DNA from: Rhyacophila brunnea
Taxonomy: Eukaryota; Arthropoda; Insecta; Trichoptera; Rhyacophilidae
Assembly (NCBI GenBank): GCA_022495005.1
Contig: JAGYXB010002076.1
Coordinates: 124,001-188,000, forward strand
Direction: 5' to 3'
DNA length: 64,000 bases
Shown here: piece by piece, positions 60,091 through 64,000 of the stretch
How positions within the stretch are numbered: position 1 is the stretch's first letter
Layout of the letters: each line of letters opens with the position of its first letter
Notes under the pieces: model-generated
What the model was told of the DNA's origin: nothing
The model's input: only the letters and a program-made list of their open reading frames with translations
Databases searched by the model: none
Position numbers and translations under genes: made by a program

Positions 60091-60309
60091 AGACCAGGAA
60101 AGTATGTAAGAGGAAGCCAAATATTTGTAGCGCCTTTTTCCAAATGATAGTCAGTTTAATGTTAAGCATAATGCCAAAATGAATAGATGAAGTAAAAATA
60201 TAATCTCTTCATTTTTTGTAGTTGGTATAAATATAAATTTACGTTGTTTTTAATGAAAATGCTATTTCTAAAAATAAAATTTATTCTTATATTGAAATAC
60301 ATTCAATCA

Positions 60310-60600
60310 TAGTTTTCCTCACATTTTTCATTTAGGCGTCGTGAATTTCCTAAGGCGCTGCGCTGCGTACGCCGCCGCGACGCCTCTGTCACAAATGAGA
60401 TAAACATCTCTCGCTCTGCCTCAGAACCGACTTGACACCGCGCTGTCACATTGGAAATGTCAAATTTCATTTTCAGTTGTCATGCCAAACTCCATAGAGA
60501 AGAATATTGTTATTTGCTTGCAACGCCAGCGCAATGAGAAATCAACGATGCAAAGCCCATGGGAATAACAATTTACATGTCGTACAATTTGACATTGATT
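60310..60600. other. GC-richer segment, unassigned
   Basis: TAAGGCGCTGCGCTGCGTAC then GCCGCCGCGACGCC is one of the most GC-rich spots in the window. No reading frame or repeat end was recognised; it may be a transposon fragment. Confidence 0.3.
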
Positions 60601-60788
60601 TTTGCTTATTTTTCATATTAAGTAATACTATGCTGTATTAAGCACGTAGCCAACAGGCAAGATGGATATTTAAATCAGCTTGTGGTATTTGGATGGGTCG
60701 ACAGTCGAAAAGGATGCGGAAAAGATCCTCTTGGATGGACGAAGAAATTTAACTGGTTTACCAGTGATACTAAATGCTGATTCAGTAG

Positions 60789-61298
60789 CGAAGGGTAGAG
60801 GTAGGTTGTTAAGATTCGATATAAACAGTGCACACTAAACTTTGTTATTCAAACGTATTTGTTTTCATTAAACTAAGACTACAATGTGTAGATGGTGTTT
60901 GTTAGTTTTTAAAATCAATTAAACTCAGCTTAATCTAAGCCATGGTAGATAATACTCAAAAAATATTCATAAAATATCTACAATTTTCCCATTAAACTAT
61001 ACATAATTTCAGATATTTTATAGATAGAAGAATATTTTTTATCGATAATTGTTTGTCATACAGGGCTTAGTAAATTAAAAAAAAAACTAACCAATACCAT
61101 CTGTAATATAATGTATTATTAATTCAACGAAAACAAAAAGTATAGTTTGATTAGGCAGGGTTTAATTGTATTTTAAAAACTTACCAGCACCATCTGAAAA
61201 TTGTATTTTTATCTCAAAGAAAACATATAAGCATTACTGACAAAGTTTAATGTGCACTGTTTATGTCGAATCTTAACAGCCTACCTCTGCCCCTCACC
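60789..61298. mobile_element. Foldback MITE with ~150-bp arms
   Basis: GAAGGGTAGAGGTAGGTTGT then TAAGATTCGATATAAACAGT at the left is inverted at the right (inward GAGGGGCAGAGGTAGGCTGT, TAAGATTCGACATAAACAGT). The outer 55 bp match well; similarity continues with GATGGTGTTTGTTAGTTTTT against GATGGTGCTGGTAAGTTTTT. The centre is non-coding, with further small stems. Confidence 0.8.
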
Positions 61299-61348
61299 AA
61301 TGGCTGATATAGATTGATCTGAGCCCTTTTTTGTGGTAGCTAAAATGG

Positions 61349-61598
61349 CATCCACGGTGGCCGCGTGGCTTAAGCGTTGAACTATCACGCCCTAGGTCTC
61401 AGGTTCGAATCATGGGTCTGGCAAGTACACATATTCTTTATCAATTTGTGTGTGAGTCAGGGTATGGACCTAATAGCTTGAGCAAGTGGCTTACATCCAT
61501 TTCTCGTAAAAAACAAAATCTGTTAATACAAACATCTACTCTGTAGAGACCCATAATATACGATCCTATAAGGATCGGACATGGTCGAAAAAAAAATA
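61349..61598 (+). repeat. tRNA-derived SINE family C, full plus copy
   Basis: The head ATCCACGGTGGCCGCGTGGC then TTAAGCGTTGAACTATCACG has a good A box (TGGCCGCGTGG) and a B box in CTCAGGTTCGAATCATGG. The body AGTGGCTTACATCCATTTCT leads to CTGTAGAGACCCATAATATA and a small stem (CGATCCTATAAGGATCGG), then an A run. It is the best-preserved copy of the family in the window. Confidence 0.85.
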
Positions 61599-62455
61599 GT
61601 AAAGTACATAAGGTGATGGAATCCCGTCCAATACATATATTTTTATTATAGGTGTATTTCTGAATTTGTATGCTCATTAAAGAATAATATTACATTAAAT
61701 TTTAATTCTCGTTGAATAGTTATTTTAACTTACTTAAACCTATTTTTTTAAATACAAAATGAAAAAAAAATGTAATGATTCGTAATCAATATTAAAAAAT
61801 AATTTTAATTGTCCTTATTTTATTGTAAATTATTCAATCCGTAAACATGTTCTAGTATCGTAATATAATGGGGGGGGGGGTTTTAATATCTACGAGAAAG
61901 GTTCGGAATCAGCAACGTATAACTGACTTATAAATTAAAACGAAAATAAATATTCTGATAAAACACTGTTTTCAACAAAAACGCCTCGAAAATTTTGAGC
62001 GCCTCTTCACTTTTTGACAAAGTACAACGACACATTAATAGATTTAAATATATTTATAGTTAATTGCCTTAGGGAGGCTCTACCTCGAGCTTTCAGAAAA
62101 GCTTTTGCGAATCTTCGCACCTTCTGAATAATATGTTTTAAAGGGTGCGAAATGCGTCGTGTACCATTTATTAGATTATTATTACTTCAAGTATATGATT
62201 AACTGGTATGTATATCTTGACGGGGTGACAGTAACATATTTAGGGGGAGCCAGCTAATTTGGCTGTTTGCAGAGGGAGGCTTTGATGCGTGCTTATTTTA
62301 TTTTAAAATGGCGCGGTAGAACAGCTTTCATGTAACATTGGCTATTTAATAATTTATTTTAAGACCTCGTACATTTTAAAGTATTATGAAGTTTGGCATA
62401 CAATTTTGTATTCTTATATTACAATGATAATCTTAATGGTTATAAGAGTATTATT
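61599..62455. other. Intronic DNA with an 11-G run
   Basis: A run of 11 G occurs at 61870-61880. A less A+T-rich stretch at about 62050-62300 (TTGCGAATCTTCGCACC) has no recognised identity. Confidence 0.4.
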
Positions 62456-62548
62456 ATTATCTTACAACCATCATAATATCATAATATGATGGTTGTAAGA
62501 TAATATATTTTTAACACATACATATTATATATGTGTTAAAAATATATT
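62456..62548. repeat. Two abutting perfect hairpins
   Basis: 62456-62504 is a palindrome with arms ATTATCTTACAACCATCAT and its complement; 62502-62548 is a second one with arms AATATATTTTTAACACATA and its complement. They overlap by about three bases. Such a pair could extrude as cruciforms or fold in RNA. Confidence 0.85.
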
Positions 62549-63269
62549 CTTAATATAATATTTAAGTGTTAATCACTTTAATGATGTTAAAAATAATATT
62601 CTTAGTATTGGATACAATAATATAAATTATTTTAATACGTATTTTCTATAGACGCAGATTAATTCAGTTAAGTTTGTGATAAATTTATTTAATATATAGT
62701 ATTAATATGAACGTTTTTTATATCAAAAGGTACATCACTACTATTTTCATTTTATGTGAATCAAAAATTGAATGATATTAAATTTATTAATACGATTTTA
62801 TTACTTAGGGATTATGTTTGTTTTGCCAACAGGTTTGTATTTTTATGTTAGTAGAAGACACAGGTTTTTAGTCAAATTATAGGTTTAAATGGTATTATTT
62901 TTTTACAATAACTAACGTAGGTATTGTTATTGATAATATTTTATAAGTAGGATAAATAATCATTGACTTGCTTTTATTGTATTTAGAAACACATGGAAAA
63001 CACCGACAAATTATAACCAAATAACTTTGATCAATAATATACAATAATATATGACGTGTAGGTACTGTCAAATTTATTAAACCGTATAACATAAAATATA
63101 TATTTTTAATAAAACAATAGTATTGCACTCAGCCTACGACATGTACATTTTGATGAAAAAGTAATCATATTAGTATGTATTACTACTTAAAATTATTGAA
63201 AAAATATTTATTTTAAATGTTTAATCATTAGACAATAATATGTAGATGCAGCCATAAAAGATAATCAAT

Positions 63270-63385
63270 TTGATCAATTTGTTGAAAATGTCACTCTGAG
63301 GTAGACGAAACCGGTCCTAATCTCTTGATTAAAAGTGGAATAAGTAATACAAAAAAATTGCGTTTTATTAAATAAAAACAACAAT
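63270..63385. repeat. Hairpin family H, copy 3 (right half only)
   Basis: GTTGAAAATGTCACTCTGAG, GTAGACGAAACCGGTCCTAA, TTGATTAAAAGTGGAATAAG and AAAATTGCGTTTTATTAAAT match the right arm of the hairpin at 38986-39207. The left arm is absent. Confidence 0.75.
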
Positions 63386-63605
63386 TTCAAGTAAATCCTT
63401 TCAATTTTGATAGAACTTTACAAATTAATGATATATTAAAAAAATCAATCAGCTATTGAAAATTATTTTTCTACATAGTATTAGGCAAATTGAAAAAATA
63501 TAATATATTTCTAAAAGCTTGTCACTTTTAATGCATTTTCCATATAATACGTTAAACAATGTACGTGTATATTAAGGAGTTAAAATATCAAAATTATTAC
63601 GTTTA

Positions 63606-63643
63606 TATGACTGACGTAATATATTATATTACTTCAGTCATCT
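63606..63643. repeat. Short perfect-type hairpin
   Basis: ATGACTGACGTAATAT pairs with ATATTACTTCAGTCAT, an inverted repeat of about 17 bp with one mismatch and almost no loop, 340 bases from the edge exon. Confidence 0.7.
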
Positions 63644-63985
63644 AAAGAAATGGAAAATTAATCCTGTGTCACGACATAGTTTAACGAGGCATGTATTATG
63701 TATTTTTATACAAAAATTGCTGTCAGTCGTATGGCGACAGGGTGTCGGCGACGAAAAAGAGATAAAGATTAACAAAAGCACAATCACAGTAATACAAAAT
63801 TGCATTTTCAATGCTACAAAGGTAACGGTAAAGTATATTCATTGCTGCAACTTTAGCTATCACTAAAAAACCCCAAAGCCAAGAATTTTTTTTAAATGTT
63901 TCTAACGAATATAATATGAACTATCTTAGGTGATAGTAGGTATTATATAAAAATATAATATTATTTCATGGATTTTTTCACTTAC

Positions 63986-64000
63986 CCTGTAGTTTCCAAT
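63986..64000 (-). CDS. Edge exon: last 5 codons of an upstream Ig1 exon (partial)
   Basis: At the very end of the window the minus strand reads IGNYR and then a strong donor, GTAAGTG. In DIP and lachesin proteins an H(L/I)GNY(K/R) motif sits immediately before the (V/I)AWIK tryptophan strand of Ig1, and the next exon here begins exactly with IAWIK. The phase is 0 on both sides of the junction. Only 15 nt are visible, so the call depends on motif fit plus splice site. The rest of the exon, with the first Ig1 cysteine, should continue beyond 64000. If right, the intron between this exon and the next is about 28.1 kb. Confidence 0.72.

Larger units (their letters stand above)
5127..64000 (-). 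other. Gene span: DIP/lachesin-like Ig cell-surface protein, partial
   Basis: Six exon pieces on the minus strand join with GT..AG introns of about 28.1, 21.3, 4.0, 2.0 and 2.6 kb. Their phases are mutually compatible (0, 1, 1, 1, 2, then 1 at the exit), giving 814 nt or 271 codons plus one base. The product holds the end of Ig1, complete Ig2 and complete Ig3. Order of landmarks: AWIK and YMCQINT (Ig1), VPPDIS linker, LVCSATG and WRRED then YLCIAS (Ig2), LECYVEA and INYWVK then YMCVATNSLG (Ig3). This is the signature of insect Dpr-interacting proteins and lachesins, GPI-linked or secreted neuronal recognition molecules. The linker MKKQLGCVDVL followed by VPPDI is particularly DIP-like, but I cannot assign a specific orthologue. 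The 5' end (signal peptide, start of Ig1) and the 3' end (C-terminal tail) are outside the window. Confidence 0.93.

Noticed and set aside
61870..61880. G-quadruplex from the 11-G run
   Set aside because: A single uninterrupted run without further G tracts nearby is more simply a homopolymer.
1..64000. CRISPR array, operon, prophage or bacterial-type defence system
   Set aside because: No regularly spaced direct repeats, no bacterial coding density, and clear eukaryotic intron-exon structure.

Overview
This window looks like a piece of an insect chromosome. It is strongly A+T-rich, its coding blocks are short and separated by very long introns with canonical GT..AG ends, and the intronic DNA is full of old transposon debris: tRNA-derived SINEs, 5'-truncated LINEs, hAT and Tc1-like remnants, and many hairpin or inverted-repeat elements. 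There are no operons, ribosome binding sites or long open frames. The base composition and repeat style suggest a hemipteran, perhaps aphid-like, but that is an impression only. The insect assignment rests on the Ig gene, which resembles the insect DIP/lachesin group.

One protein-coding gene can be supported, on the minus strand and running across almost the whole window. Six exon pieces fit together with exact splice sites and compatible phases: 64000-63986 (partial, at the window edge), 35858-35651, 14318-14148, 10145-10017, 8012-7874 and 5278-5127. Together they encode about 271 residues: the end of Ig domain 1, all of Ig domain 2 and all of Ig domain 3 of a cell-surface immunoglobulin protein of the Dpr-interacting protein (DIP)/lachesin type. 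These proteins act in neuronal recognition and synaptic specificity. The signal peptide and start of Ig1 lie beyond position 64000. The C-terminal exon or exons after 5127 were not found and probably lie to the left of the window.

Layout from left to right: 1-5126 is 3' intron with a hAT-like short element and a SINE. 5127-14318 holds four exons in about 9 kb, with two TIR elements, a head-to-head SINE pair split by a later insertion, a decayed Tc1-like transposon, a mariner-style MITE and a hAT element with a perfect 8-bp target duplication. 14319-35650 is a 21.3-kb intron with LINE fragments, MITEs, a TTAA-bounded foldback element and candidate conserved non-coding stretches. 35859-63985 is a 28.1-kb intron with LTR-like repeats, hairpin elements, SINEs and LINE fragments.

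I see no new enzymatic or defence system. The features most worth follow-up are the exon structure, including the 15-nt edge exon; the two TTAA-bounded inverted-repeat elements; a four-copy, same-orientation repeat family; nested insertions; and three CpG-retaining segments inside the big introns that could be enhancers.
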